Program-made: the position numbers and the translations under genes | Notes under the pieces: model-generated | The model's database searches: none | Seen by the model: the letters and a program-made list of their open reading frames with translations, nothing else | Told to the model about the DNA's origin: nothing | From: Actinomycetes bacterium | GTDB taxonomy: Bacteria > Actinomycetota > Actinomycetes > Mycobacteriales > Micromonosporaceae | Length of the DNA: 13,817 bases | NCBI GenBank assembly: GCA_023402505.1 | Contig: JAEYGD010000147.1 | Span: 1-13,817, forward strand | Direction of reading: 5' to 3' | In this document: positions 13,488-13,817 of the stretch, in pieces | How the letters are laid out: every line of letters starts with the position of its first letter | How positions within the stretch are numbered: position 1 is the first letter of the stretch

Positions 13488-13817
13488 CCGAGCAGATCGT
13501 CCAGCCCCTGACCCAGGAGGAGCAGCTCGCGGCCCTCGGTCGTTACGAGTACGGCTGGGCCGACCCCGACGTCGCCGGGGCCGCCGCCCAGCGCGGCCTC
13601 AGCGAGGCGGTGGTGCGCGACATCTCGGCCAAGAAGAACGAGCCGGCCTGGATGCTCGACCTGCGCCTCAAGGGCCTGCGGCTGTTCGGGCGCAAGCCGA
13701 TGCCGAACTGGGGCGCCGACCTCACCGGGATCGACTTCGACAACATCAAGTACTTCGTGCGGTCCACCGAGAAGCAGGCCACCTCCTGGGAGGACCTGCC
13801 CGAGGACATCAAGAACA
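13484..13817 (+). CDS. sufB: Fe-S cluster assembly protein SufB (partial, 5' end)
   Basis: First 111 codons of SufB, running off the right edge. It starts at ATG 13484-13486, overlapping the sufR stop by ATGA, with GAGG about 9 bases upstream. MTEQIVQPLTQEEQLAALG, YEYGWADPD and the family-typical block AKKNEPAWMLDLRLKGLRLF, followed by MPNWGADLTGIDFDNIKYFV, identify it clearly. SufB is the scaffold subunit of the SufBCD complex that builds iron-sulfur clusters in the cytosol. Nothing unusual is seen; the core beta-helix and any intein site lie beyond the window (mycobacterial SufB carries an intein further on). Confidence 0.95.
   Translation, partial: MTEQIVQPLTQEEQLAALGRYEYGWADPDVAGAAAQRGLSEAVVRDISAKKNEPAWMLDLRLKGLRLFGRKPMPNWGADLTGIDFDNIKYFVRSTEKQATSWEDLPEDIKN

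Overview
The window is high-GC (roughly 70% or more over most of it) actinobacterial chromosome. The gene order tkt-tal-pgi-zwf-opcA-pgl, divergent from ctaB, followed by ctaA and then sufR-sufB, matches the conserved actinomycete layout (mycobacteria have tkt-tal-zwf-opcA-pgl near ctaB and sufR-sufB; streptomycetes also carry pgi in this cluster). Protein wording and codon use suggest a Micromonosporaceae member (Micromonospora or Salinispora type). This is inference; no search was run.

Layout. 1-65: 3' end of an unidentified + strand gene, converging on the pentose phosphate operon across a long GC-rich hairpin. 121-8775: a minus-strand operon read tkt, tal, pgi, zwf, opcA, pgl. It encodes the oxidative branch (Zwf with its assembly factor OpcA, then Pgl), the non-oxidative branch (Tkt, Tal) and the link to glycolysis (Pgi). 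8776-9038: divergent promoter region. 9039-9992: ctaB, heme O synthase, closed by a textbook intrinsic terminator. 10051-10257: an AT-rich island in front of a probably leaderless 111-residue orphan gene and an ATP-grasp ligase. 11579-11624: convergent hairpin terminator. 11664-12602: ctaA, heme A synthase, on the minus strand. 12717-13817: sufR and the start of sufB, coupled by an ATGA overlap and divergent from ctaA.

The most unusual feature is at the gene junctions inside the pentose phosphate operon. Every junction from tal to pgl (tal/pgi, pgi/zwf, zwf/opcA, opcA/pgl) is bridged by one or two mini-ORFs of 13-49 codons. Each mini-ORF starts on the stop codon of the gene before it and stops on the start codon of the next gene, always through a 4-base ATGA or GTGA overlap. 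Three of these mini-ORFs (888-971, 968-1117, 5363-5446) are copies of one repeated element. They begin MSER, end RSGVPS or RSEVPA, supply the Shine-Dalgarno for the next gene, and fold it into a hairpin. The next start codon lies in the stem and the ribosome site in the loop, and the start-codon pairing changes compensatorily between copies. This looks like a portable translational-coupling cassette that inserted at NTGA stop/start overlaps.

ctaB and ctaA together make heme A for cytochrome oxidase. SufR is the Fe-S sensing repressor expected to control the SUF iron-sulfur assembly operon that starts with sufB. Three genes (111-residue protein, ctaA, sufR) have a TANNNT -10 box 6-7 bases before the start codon and no Shine-Dalgarno, which points to leaderless mRNAs.
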